Source: Streptococcus mitis B6
GTDB taxonomy: Bacteria > Bacillota > Bacilli > Lactobacillales > Streptococcaceae
Direction of reading: 5' to 3'
Assembly (NCBI RefSeq): GCF_000027165.1
Contig: NC_013853.1
Location: 558,001-622,000, forward strand
DNA: 64,000 bases
A model generated the notes under the pieces. It was given only the letters and a program-made list of their open reading frames with translations, was not told the DNA's origin and searched no databases. Made by a program: the position numbers and the translations under genes. Positions 47,487 through 54,882 of this stretch are shown piece by piece. The first letter of the stretch is position 1. Every line of letters begins with the position of its first letter.

Positions 47487-47516
47487 TGGATTATTATAGC
47501 ATGATTGTGAGATTTT

Positions 47517-47900
47517 TCAAGGATTTTGTGAAAGTTTTTTGTTTTTCATTTTTTGTAGAATATGCTTGATGCCAATACCGGAAGCCATGCCCACCAGAGC
47601 AAAGATTTCATAGGCTAAAAAGTAAAACAAGATAAATTCACCAAAGGTTATGATAGTAAAGCAAAAGAGCAGTCCGTTACCAATTAACTACCAAAGTGAG
47701 AAACGGAAACGGTAGCTATAGAGTAACGATATAATCAAGATTACCAGAGGTGTAAGGAAGAGAAGATTGTTTATATAGAATCCCTTGAGTGTAAGGGGGT
47801 CAGAAATGATTAGTGATAACAACTCATAAAGAGGCCAATAAAAGAAAAAGATGACCAGATAGTAGGGGAGATGGGAATGGAATCTAGGCATGATAATCAT
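47517..47900 (-). pseudogene. Small membrane protein gene interrupted by an in-frame TAG
   Basis: The frame encodes 71 residues with three membrane segments ('LVIFFFYWPLYELLSLII', 'NLLFLTPLVILIISLLYSY'), then TAG at 47688-47690. It continues in the same frame ('LIGNGLLFCFTIITFGEFIL', 'AYEIFALVGMASGIGIKHIL') to TGA at 47517, about 127 codons in all. The continuing hydrophobic pattern shows that the part after the stop was coding. One base change, for example CAG to TAG, accounts for the break. The function is unknown. The 3' end overlaps the thrS promoter. Confidence 0.7.
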
Positions 47901-47978
47901 CTCGTTTTAAAAAAAACAGACAACTTAGATCTCTTTCTATAATTATTATAGCATGTTTAAAACAAGAAAGTAAATCTG

Positions 47979-48097
47979 TTGACAAAGAAGTTAGTTATTG
48001 GTAGAATAGGGATTGTCGTAAAGACAAATAACTTCTTCTTGGTTACAGGCATGCCAACCTGTCACTCGGATGAAGCCAAATAAAAAGGAGAAACATC
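47979..48097 (+). promoter_or_regulatory. rpsO promoter and structured leader
   Basis: TTGACA (47979-47984) and TAGAAT (48002-48007) are 17 bases apart. The leader of about 85 bases contains an ACAGG/CCTGT hairpin enclosed by CTTC...GAAG arms before AAAAAGGAG. S15 often represses its own mRNA through such a leader; that regulation is inferred here. Confidence 0.65.
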
Positions 48098-48367
48098 ATG
48101 GCAATCTCAAAAGAGAAAAAAAATGAAATCATCGCACAATATGCACGTCACGAAGGTGATACAGGTTCAGTAGAGGTTCAAGTTGCTGTCCTTACTTGGG
48201 AAATCAACCACCTTAATGAACACATCAAACAACACAAAAAAGACCACGCTACTTACCGTGGATTGATGAAAAAAATCGGTCGCCGTCGTAACTTGCTTGC
48301 ATACTTGCGTAAAAACGACGTTAACCGTTACCGTGAGTTAATCAACTCTCTAGGACTTCGTCGCTAA
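48098..48367 (+). CDS. rpsO: 30S ribosomal protein S15
   Basis: S15 binds the central domain of 16S rRNA early in 30S assembly. The 89-aa protein has the standard helices, '[20 protein letters not shown]', '[19 protein letters not shown]' and the conserved end '[13 protein letters not shown]'. Codon use is strongly biased, as for other highly expressed genes. AAAAAGGAG precedes the ATG. A promoter and structured leader lie upstream, and a terminator at 48474-48496 lies downstream. Confidence 0.99.
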   Translation: MAISKEKKNEIIAQYARHEGDTGSVEVQVAVLTWEINHLNEHIKQHKKDHATYRGLMKKIGRRRNLLAYLRKNDVNRYRELINSLGLRR

Positions 48368-48394
48368 TCTGCTTTATTTTCCACTTACATTGCG

Positions 48395-48454
48395 TTGTTA
48401 CCTTACCTCGATATACTCAAGTATAATCTTCGGTTACGGTTCCTAGCACTGTAA
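48395..48454. repeat. 60-bp direct repeat, unit 1 (unit 2 at 48730-48789)
   Basis: TTGTTACCTTACCTCGATAT... to ...CCTAGCACTGTAA is repeated at 48730-48789 with about six changes. The internal 'ACTCAAGTA' and 'CCTAG' spacing resembles the middle of shortened BOX copies, for example 45100-45150, so both may be diverged BOX derivatives. Confidence 0.7.
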
Positions 48455-48473
48455 GGTAAAATAAACCAGACAT

Positions 48474-48496
48474 TCTCCCTTCGGGGAGATTTTTTT
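48474..48496 (+). terminator. rpsO terminator
   Basis: TCTCCC and GGGAGA form a stem capped by a TTCG tetraloop, followed by seven T's. Confidence 0.92.
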
Positions 48497-48566
48497 GTTT
48501 CACTAAAATTTTGTACAACCTTCGCCTCGTCGCCTAGTCTATAAACGGTTTATCCAGCAAGACTGG

Positions 48567-48728
48567 AGCTCTCTGATTTTCAGAGGGCTTTTTGTTTTTA
48601 TCCGCTTGCTTAGGCCGTGTTCAATTGAGCATATCTTGATAATGAAGCTACTCTAAATTGGGTAGCTTTTTTGTATAGATTTTATCCCAATCTCAAATTA
48701 GCTCTCTGATTTCGTCGGGCTTTTTTTT
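48567..48728 (+). terminator. Three further terminator-like hairpins in a gene-free stretch
   Basis: AGCTCTCTGA/TCAGAGGGCT (48567-48589), AAGCTAC/GTAGCTT (48645-48668) and GCTCTCTGA...TCGTCGGGC (48701-48720) are each followed by a T-run. No gene lies between them. Together with the rpsO terminator there are four in about 250 bases, possibly left after loss of the genes they served. Confidence 0.55.
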
Positions 48729-48729
48729 G

Positions 48730-48789
48730 TTGTCACCTTACCTTGATATGCTCAAGTATTATCTTTGGTTACGGTTCCTAGCACTGCAA
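48730..48789. repeat. 60-bp direct repeat, unit 2
   Basis: Second unit of the repeat described at 48395-48454, about 100 bases before the start of the iron-type permease gene. Confidence 0.7.
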
Positions 48790-48894
48790 AACCAACTATA
48801 TTCATTTGTTCTCAGCTTGTTACACAGTTGAAAATATGGTATACTTTTCATGAGAATTTTCTAAATTTTTAAGATTCTATCAAAGGAGGTTTGC

Positions 48895-49941
48895 ATGCTT
48901 TCCAAATTTTCTGGAAGCCGACAAGACCAGCAATTTGTGTTACTTTTAGTTATTTTGCTAAGTATTTTAGGGATTTCTCTCTTTCTAGCAGTTTCAATGG
49001 GATCCGTTGCGATTAATCTAGGAGATACCTATCGGATTATTTTGAGCAGGTTGGGATTTCCTCTTGAGATAGGAGAGATTTCCAAGTCTACTCTTGCCAT
49101 TGTATGGAACATGAGATTCCCTCGAGTATTGTTAGGTCTGATAGTGGGGGCTGGTCTTTCTATGTGTGGTAGCGTGATGCAGTCTACAGTGAACAATCCC
49201 ATCGCAGAGCCTTATGTCTTAGGAATATCTGCGGGTGCAACTCTAGGGGCAACCTTGAGCATCATTCTTGGTTTAAAAGTGATGATTAGCCTTGGAGCTT
49301 TTCTTGGAGCTATTTTGGCAACAATTGCTGTCCTCATCATTGCCTCTATGCAGGGAAGGATGACGACTTCCAGTCTGATTTTATCAGGAACGGTGGTCAA
49401 TGCTCTCTTTCTGGCTTTTTCAAACTTTATTATCTCAGTTGGCGCTAATGCGGACAGTGTGATGACCATTAAGTTTTGGACCATGGGTTCTCTTGCCGGG
49501 ACTACCTGGTCTGACTTAGTCCTGCCAACTATAGTAGTAGGAATGGCCTTTCTATTTTTCTCTACTCAGTATCGTGTTTTCAATGCGATGATGATGGGAG
49601 ATGAGGCTGCTTTAACTTTGGGGATTCCCTTACGCTTTTATTGGTATCTTTATGTGACCATGGTGGCTGTGCTGACAGCAGTATTAGTGGCAACCTGTGG
49701 GATTATTGGATTTGTCGGTCTGATTACTCCTCACTTAGCTCGAGGGTTAGTAGGAACGAGTTACAAGAGGCTTTTTCCTGTTGCAACCTTGCTAGGTGCC
49801 CTCTTTGTCATTTGGGCAGACGTACTCTCTCGTATCATCATTCCAAACTCAGAGCTTCCTATTGGTATTTTCACAGCCTTAGTAGGTGCTCCCTTCTTTA
49901 TTTACATTGTTGGAGGTAGGCGAAGGGAGGTGGGAGTCTGA
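48895..49941 (+). CDS. FecCD-family ABC permease (ferric siderophore/heme/cobalamin type)
   Basis: This 348-aa permease has about nine or ten helices and the family motifs 'RFPRVLLGLIVGAGLSMCGSVMQSTVNNPIAEPYVLGISAGA' (in part) near residue 75 and 'TCGIIGFVGLITPHLARGLVG' near residue 265. FecCD permeases work as homodimers when one gene is present, as here. AAAGGAGG lies before the ATG. One base separates its stop from the ATPase start. This operon after rpsO is not part of the pneumococcal backbone as I know it (a cadmium-resistance type gene is expected), so it is probably accessory. Confidence 0.92.
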   Translation: MLSKFSGSRQDQQFVLLLVILLSILGISLFLAVSMGSVAINLGDTYRIILSRLGFPLEIGEISKSTLAIVWNMRFPRVLLGLIVGAGLSMCGSVMQSTVNNPIAEPYVLGISAGATLGATLSIILGLKVMISLGAFLGAILATIAVLIIASMQGRMTTSSLILSGTVVNALFLAFSNFIISVGANADSVMTIKFWTMGSLAGTTWSDLVLPTIVVGMAFLFFSTQYRVFNAMMMGDEAALTLGIPLRFYWYLYVTMVAVLTAVLVATCGIIGFVGLITPHLARGLVGTSYKRLFPVATLLGALFVIWADVLSRIIIPNSELPIGIFTALVGAPFFIYIVGGRRREVGV

Positions 49942-49942
49942 T

Positions 49943-50698
49943 ATGGACTTGATTTGTCAGGATATCCATTTTGGACTAGGAGAGAAAAAAATCCTCAAAG
50001 GAGTCTCTCTTAAGGTTGAAGGGAATCAATTTCACACGATATTAGGACCAAATGGAAGTGGAAAAACCAGCCTGCTTAAACTCCTCTATCGTCAGGAAAA
50101 GGCGGACAAAGGCTTGATAAGCCTAGATGGAAAGCCTCTGGAACAATGGACGCTCAAAGAAACAGCCAAGCAAATGGCAGTTGTGACCCAGTTTAACCAG
50201 CTGCAGTTTGATTGTACAGTTGAGGAAATTGTCTTGCTGGGCAGAACTCCCCACCTCTCTTTTTTACAGAAGGAAAAGGAAAGAGATTATACCCTCGTTC
50301 AAGATGCCCTCGTCAAGGTGGATATGCTTGAGAAGAAAACTCGTCTCTATTCGTCTCTGTCAGGAGGAGAGAAACAGCGAGTCTTACTAGCCCGCGCCTT
50401 GGCGCAAGAACCGACTCTCTTACTCCTAGACGAACCAACCAATCACCTGGATATCAAGTATCAGCTAGACTTGTTGGCCATTGTGAAGGAGCTCAAGGTC
50501 AATGTTCTAGCTGTCCTGCATGATATTCAACTTGCTTGTCGCTATTCGGATTATCTCTATCTGATGAAAGAGGGGGAAATCCTTTACCAAGGGACTCCAA
50601 AGGAGACCATCACCCCTGAGTCATTGCAAACTGTATACGGAGTTCAAAGTCAGGTGACTTGGACCGAGGATCAGCAAGCTATGATTCACTATTTATAA
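49943..50698 (+). CDS. FepC/FecE-type ABC transporter ATP-binding protein
   Basis: The 251-aa ATPase has Walker A 'GPNGSGKTSLLKLL' near residue 34, Q-loop 'AVVTQFNQLQ', signature 'SLSGGEKQRVLLARA', Walker B 'LLLLDEPTNHLD' and H-loop 'VLAVLHDIQLA'. The composition matches the iron-chelate uptake ATPase group. ATG at 49943 follows GGGAGGTGGGAG inside the permease end. It is transcribed with the permease, binding protein and esterase. Confidence 0.92.
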   Translation: MDLICQDIHFGLGEKKILKGVSLKVEGNQFHTILGPNGSGKTSLLKLLYRQEKADKGLISLDGKPLEQWTLKETAKQMAVVTQFNQLQFDCTVEEIVLLGRTPHLSFLQKEKERDYTLVQDALVKVDMLEKKTRLYSSLSGGEKQRVLLARALAQEPTLLLLDEPTNHLDIKYQLDLLAIVKELKVNVLAVLHDIQLACRYSDYLYLMKEGEILYQGTPKETITPESLQTVYGVQSQVTWTEDQQAMIHYL

Positions 50699-50717
50699 GA
50701 ATGAAAAGGAAAATAAG

Positions 50718-51728
50718 ATGAAAAAAATACTCAGTATTTTACTGGTAACAGTAGCTACCCTAACCATGGCAGCTTGTGGCAATACTACTACAGAAAAAGC
50801 TACCACACAATCTAGCACAGAAACAAGTCAAAAGGCCAGTACAGAGACGACTTATCCGTTAACAGTTAAGACCTATGATGCTAAAGGGAATGAAGTCGAA
50901 CAAGTCTTTGACAAGGCACCTGAAAAAGTTATCACCAACAATCTTTCAACCACTGAAATCTTATTGGAGTTGGGGTTGAAGGATAAAATTGCTGGTATGC
51001 TCAATCCAGACAATGCTGTGACGGACAAATACAAGGACGCGATTGCAACTATTCCTCAAATTGGGGATAAAAAAACAGTCTCACAAGAGGCAGTCCTTTC
51101 TTATGAGCCAGACGCTGTGATGGGTCGAAACATGATGTTTTCTGAAAAATCCTTGGGGACAGTTAGCACTTGGAATGAAAACAAAATCCCAGTTTATACG
51201 CAAAAAGCTTCTCTCTCAACAATTCAGCAAGATTTGGGGAATATCGTAGAAGATGTCAAAAATCTTGGAATGATTTTTAATGTTCAGGATAAGGCTAATG
51301 AATACGCAGCCCAATTACAAACTAAAATTGATGCTGTTAAGAAAGCGAATCCAGCAAACCAAGGTGAAAAGAAAAAGGCTTTGATTATGGTTGCTTATAA
51401 TGATGAAACCTTCGGTGCCTACAAGTCTGCTTTGCAAGAAAGTTTGCTGAACCAACTTGGTTATACAAACGTTGCTACGGGGACATCAGGCTTGACCTTG
51501 GAAAATCTTGTGTCAATGGATCCTGAATTGATTATCTATGTAACCAGCGACCGCAATAAAAAATTGGATGAAAAAGCAGTAGAGTTGATGAAGGCAAATG
51601 CTGTTTTGGAAAGCGTTCCTGCTATTAAGAATCAAAAAATCATGACCATCTCTTACGATGAATTGATGGACTATGGTCCAGCAGTGATTGATTCCCTTGA
51701 GAAAATCAATGACTTTATCAAGCAATAA
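50718..51728 (+). CDS. Siderophore-type substrate-binding lipoprotein
   Basis: This 336-aa lipoprotein has a signal peptide with lipobox TMAAC (Cys20), a Thr/Ser/Glu-rich linker to about residue 50, and a class III (FecB/BtuF-like) binding fold with 'KVITNNLSTTEILLELGLKDKI', 'VLSYEPDAVMG' and the long spanning helix near 'LGMIFNVQDKANEYAAQL'. Substrate is likely a ferric siderophore or another tetrapyrrole or chelate; the co-encoded esterase favours an ester siderophore. AAAGGAAAATAAG precedes the ATG. Confidence 0.9.
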   Translation: MKKILSILLVTVATLTMAACGNTTTEKATTQSSTETSQKASTETTYPLTVKTYDAKGNEVEQVFDKAPEKVITNNLSTTEILLELGLKDKIAGMLNPDNAVTDKYKDAIATIPQIGDKKTVSQEAVLSYEPDAVMGRNMMFSEKSLGTVSTWNENKIPVYTQKASLSTIQQDLGNIVEDVKNLGMIFNVQDKANEYAAQLQTKIDAVKKANPANQGEKKKALIMVAYNDETFGAYKSALQESLLNQLGYTNVATGTSGLTLENLVSMDPELIIYVTSDRNKKLDEKAVELMKANAVLESVPAIKNQKIMTISYDELMDYGPAVIDSLEKINDFIKQ

Positions 51729-52401
51729 TGAGTTTGATTGGGAAGGAATTCAAGTTAAAATCAGCCTTCCTTCTAACCACGACCCCAATCAAACCTATCC
51801 GGCTATTTTATTGAATGATGGAAACTTGGATTTCCTATCGTCCCTTTCCGAATCTGTGATTTTAGTAGGCTTGACCTCTAAAAATCGCTTAGACGACTAC
51901 ACTCCCTGGGTGACATCGGCTTTGAGAGATGGGGCTCCAGATTTTGGAGGTCAGGCCAACGTCTATCATGATCATTTATTTGGAGGCCTTTTAGACAAGT
52001 TGCAGTCGCTTTATCGCCTGGACGAAACTCGCCTTGCTTATGGAGGCTACTCACTAGGTGGTTTGGCGGCAGTCTACAGTCTTTTCAGCTTTGACAAGGT
52101 TTCCTGTGTCTTTTCCATCTGCGGTTCCTTTTGGTATCCTGATTTTGTGGCTTACTGCAAGGCAGAGACAGTGAAAAATCTAGACTGTTTGCTGTATTTA
52201 CAGAACGGTCAAAGAGAAGGAGTCCATCATACTAATCGCTTGGCTCAAGCACCAGCCTATGCTGAGCAGATCCATATTAGTCTTCAGAAACGCTATCCGA
52301 ACGGTCAGTTTGTCTTTGATCCTTATGGACACCATGAACAAGTAGCTGAACGATTCCTAGCTTTTTCCAGCTGGTTGGCCCAAAAATGGAAAATCGAATA
52401 A
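51709..52401 (+). CDS. IroE/Fes-like alpha/beta esterase linked to the siderophore importer
   Basis: The protein of about 230 aa belongs to the esterase-D/enterochelin-esterase-like fold: 'YPAILLNDGNLDFLSSL' at the start, nucleophile elbow 'YGGYSLGGLAAVYSLF' (G-x-S-x-G), 'FSICGSFWYPDF', and catalytic His in 'FDPYGHHEQVAERF'. No signal peptide is visible, so it acts inside the cell. It overlaps the binding-protein gene; ATG at 51709 or 51688 are the only in-frame starts. It probably hydrolyses the imported ferric ester siderophore to release iron, by analogy with Fes and IroE; this is inference. Confidence 0.78.
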   Translation: MTLSSNNEFDWEGIQVKISLPSNHDPNQTYPAILLNDGNLDFLSSLSESVILVGLTSKNRLDDYTPWVTSALRDGAPDFGGQANVYHDHLFGGLLDKLQSLYRLDETRLAYGGYSLGGLAAVYSLFSFDKVSCVFSICGSFWYPDFVAYCKAETVKNLDCLLYLQNGQREGVHHTNRLAQAPAYAEQIHISLQKRYPNGQFVFDPYGHHEQVAERFLAFSSWLAQKWKIE

Positions 52402-52408
52402 AAGATTT

Positions 52409-52432
52409 ATCCCTTGGCTTTTGCCAAGGGAT
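52409..52432. terminator. Terminator after the siderophore operon
   Basis: ATCCCTTGGC and GCCAAGGGAT form a perfect stem around TTTT, serving both the operon and the convergent acyltransferase gene. Confidence 0.85.
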
Positions 52433-52444
52433 TGTTATATTTAT

Positions 52445-53194
52445 TTAACCAAGGTTTTCTCTCTTTTTATCTGGATTCCATACGAAGCTCGCGATAAAGC
52501 TAAAGATGATGGTTAGGATAGCGAGGATAATGGCAAGGATGAGAGCAGGGATGCGGATAAACCACCAGAGTGGGTTTGGTTTTTTATCATTATGCCATTG
52601 TTTCGTTTCTTCGTCTAGACGTTGGAATTCTGTTTGGATACGATTGGCGACTGTTTCAATGCCTTCATCATTCATTTTCTTGATATCTGAGATATCGATT
52701 GGATTTCCAAAGTTCATATCAACACGTTCACGGCTAACCAAGCCCTTCAAAGTCATGGGACCTGTGTAGGTAACCGGCATGATACGGACCTTGGCCATTT
52801 TGGCAATCAGAGCTACGCCACCCTTGACATCGTTTGAGTGACGGCTCCCACTTGGAAACATGATGAGAGAGCGATTACTTTTTTTGAGAACATTGATAGG
52901 GTATTTGATGGCTGAGGCGCTAGGATTTTCACGATCGATAGGAAAGGCACCACACATACGAATCCACCAACCAAAGATACGGTTGGTAAAGAGTTCTTTT
53001 TTGGCCATAAAGATGAACTGTTTTGGCTTGGTCGCAAAGGCCATGTAAACAGGATCCCACCAGGTGCGATGAGGCGCAACCAGAATATAATTTTCATCTT
53101 GATTAGGAATTTTATCAGTATTATGATAATGGGCATTGCCATTGATGGACCATAGGAGCAAGACAACCAATCCACGTAAATAAGTATAAAACAT
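52445..53194 (-). CDS. plsC: 1-acyl-sn-glycerol-3-phosphate acyltransferase (PlsC-like)
   Basis: PlsC acylates lysophosphatidic acid to phosphatidic acid at the membrane. The 249-aa protein has 'VAPHRTWWDPVYM' (H-x4-D catalytic motif), 'CGAFPIDREN', 'IMFPSGSRHSNDVKGG' (variant of F-P-E-G-T-R-S) and 'VMPVTYTGP'-type segments. It ends in a C-terminal membrane helix ('LILAIILAILTIIFSFIASF'). The ATG at 53194 follows GAAGGAG. Its upstream region has been invaded by the third insertion sequence about 60 bases before the start. Confidence 0.9.
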   Translation of the reverse strand: MFYTYLRGLVVLLLWSINGNAHYHNTDKIPNQDENYILVAPHRTWWDPVYMAFATKPKQFIFMAKKELFTNRIFGWWIRMCGAFPIDRENPSASAIKYPINVLKKSNRSLIMFPSGSRHSNDVKGGVALIAKMAKVRIMPVTYTGPMTLKGLVSRERVDMNFGNPIDISDIKKMNDEGIETVANRIQTEFQRLDEETKQWHNDKKPNPLWWFIRIPALILAIILAILTIIFSFIASFVWNPDKKRENLG

Positions 53195-53268
53195 GCGATC
53201 TCCTTCGATTCTTTTCTTGTTATTATTATACCTTATCAAAGGAGGGCTGGCAAACTTTTCCCTTGACG

Positions 53269-54810
53269 GTAACTTCTAAAACTAACTTCCAGTTTCCCAC
53301 AACCTAGCTTTTAGTATGAGAAAAATGCGTGAAATCAGTGGAAATCCGTCTTAGACTAACTTCCACTGGTTTTCTTTTTCTTGATATATAAGGGTTCAAA
53401 AGCGAAAAGACTCAGAAAAAAGTGCACGACAAATAGCCCTAAAACAGAGTCGTCTTAGAGTAAATTCCAGTTGCTAGCGTTTAGTGTGAGACTTTTCGAT
53501 GGTGATAAGATGTGTAGTTAGAGGGGAAAATTCCCTTTATTTCAATAAATCAGGTGATAAGTGTGTGTCTTCTGGTTTGACAAATTGGCAACCCAGAAGA
53601 GCAGCGATGTCCTCGCCAAAGGTGAAGGTGAAGACGTCGTAAGCAGATTTTCCTTGAAACTCTTCTCGTTTCAAGGAATTGACATGGGAAATGACTAGAT
53701 TGACGTCTTTCTGAGTCAGTTGGTCAAAGGAAGTGCCCTTGGGAAGAATGGCTCGCAAAACCGTATGGTTCTTCTCAATCCGCCCCTTCTGGTCAGGACG
53801 GCTAGGGTCGCAGAAGTAGAGGTGAGACTTCCCATCAATGTCTCGCTCAAGCTCCTCCACATAGGCGAACTCAGATCCGTTGTCTGTGAGAATGACAGGG
53901 AACAGCTGATGGAACGCATACCCTCCGTCCATGACTCTTTCTTTCAAAGCTGCGAATTTAGTGGCGACTTCCAGAGCAGTCTTGTTGTCCAAAAGCAAGG
54001 CGAAGAGGAAATTACAGAAGGAAACGTTGAAGGTGAGCAGTAGCTTTCCACCAGGTCTGCCGATGACCGTGTCCATTTCCAACCATTTGAAGAAATCATC
54101 AGTTTCTCGTAACTCTTGGAAATCTTGATAGGTCCGCCCAATTTTCAGCTCTTTGGGAATAGCTACTTTTCTGGATTTTCTGCGTTCCTTGAACGTGACC
54201 ATCCGAGGGAAATCAATGGGCTTGGCTGTCAGATAGCCCAGCTTGGCATGCCGATACACCGTAGCTTTCGACACAGGTAGGTTATGTGTCTGAATGATAT
54301 GGTAGATGCTTTGTTTCTTCTGGATGCCTAGGGTTAAGATCTTGTCCATCTGATAAAAACTTTCCTTGTTTAGGGGAATGCCCTGTCTGGATTCCCTCAA
54401 CATAGTCTCGTACTGCTCCTGTGCCTTTTTCGCGTAGTAAAGATAGCGGTTAAACCCACAATCCGTCCTCTTTTTTGGACAGTTGTTACAGACATAAGGA
54501 GCTTTTTTGAGAAGAGGGCAATCCGTGCAATCAGATTTGACGGATGTTGGATGCATGATGCGATTGCGCTTGATTTCCTTTGAAATCGTTGACGGGTCTT
54601 TCCCCATCTTCTCAGCGATGGAACGGAAAGTCTCCTGTTGGCTGATTCCAGTTTGGATGTCAATACGGTCTTCTAGAGTGAGATGTTTTTGTTTTTTCGT
54701 CATGAGGTACCTCCTCACGAAAAGTCTCAGACTTAATTCTAGCATAATTCATCGTCTGAGACTAACTTCCAGTTTTGGGAGAGAGATGGAAGTTACTTTG
54801 AGAAGTTACG
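53269..54810 (-). mobile_element. IS30-family insertion sequence, copy 3
   Basis: The element is 1542 bp with the same ends as the tandem copies, one A shorter in the left inverted repeat. It is flanked by a perfect 13-bp duplication CTTTTCCCTTGAC at 53256-53268 and 54811-54823. It confirms the element borders and the unusually long target duplication. Confidence 0.95.
53537..54703 (-). CDS. IS30-family transposase (copy 3)
   Basis: This intact 388-aa DDE transposase is closely similar to copies 1 and 2, with about five amino-acid changes (for example Val to Ile, Gln to Leu and Asn to Asp in the central region, and Ile to Val near 'AYDVFTF'). All HTH, cysteine-cluster and catalytic motifs are retained. 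The start at 54703 follows AGGAGG. The divergence shows that this insertion is not a direct recent copy of the tandem pair. Confidence 0.95.
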   Translation of the reverse strand: MTKKQKHLTLEDRIDIQTGISQQETFRSIAEKMGKDPSTISKEIKRNRIMHPTSVKSDCTDCPLLKKAPYVCNNCPKKRTDCGFNRYLYYAKKAQEQYETMLRESRQGIPLNKESFYQMDKILTLGIQKKQSIYHIIQTHNLPVSKATVYRHAKLGYLTAKPIDFPRMVTFKERRKSRKVAIPKELKIGRTYQDFQELRETDDFFKWLEMDTVIGRPGGKLLLTFNVSFCNFLFALLLDNKTALEVATKFAALKERVMDGGYAFHQLFPVILTDNGSEFAYVEELERDIDGKSHLYFCDPSRPDQKGRIEKNHTVLRAILPKGTSFDQLTQKDVNLVISHVNSLKREEFQGKSAYDVFTFTFGEDIAALLGCQFVKPEDTHLSPDLLK

Positions 54811-54882
54811 CTTTTCCCTTGACCAGGTCCATATTTGGGATGAGATTAGAATTCTTTTAGAAAAAATGATATGATATAATTT

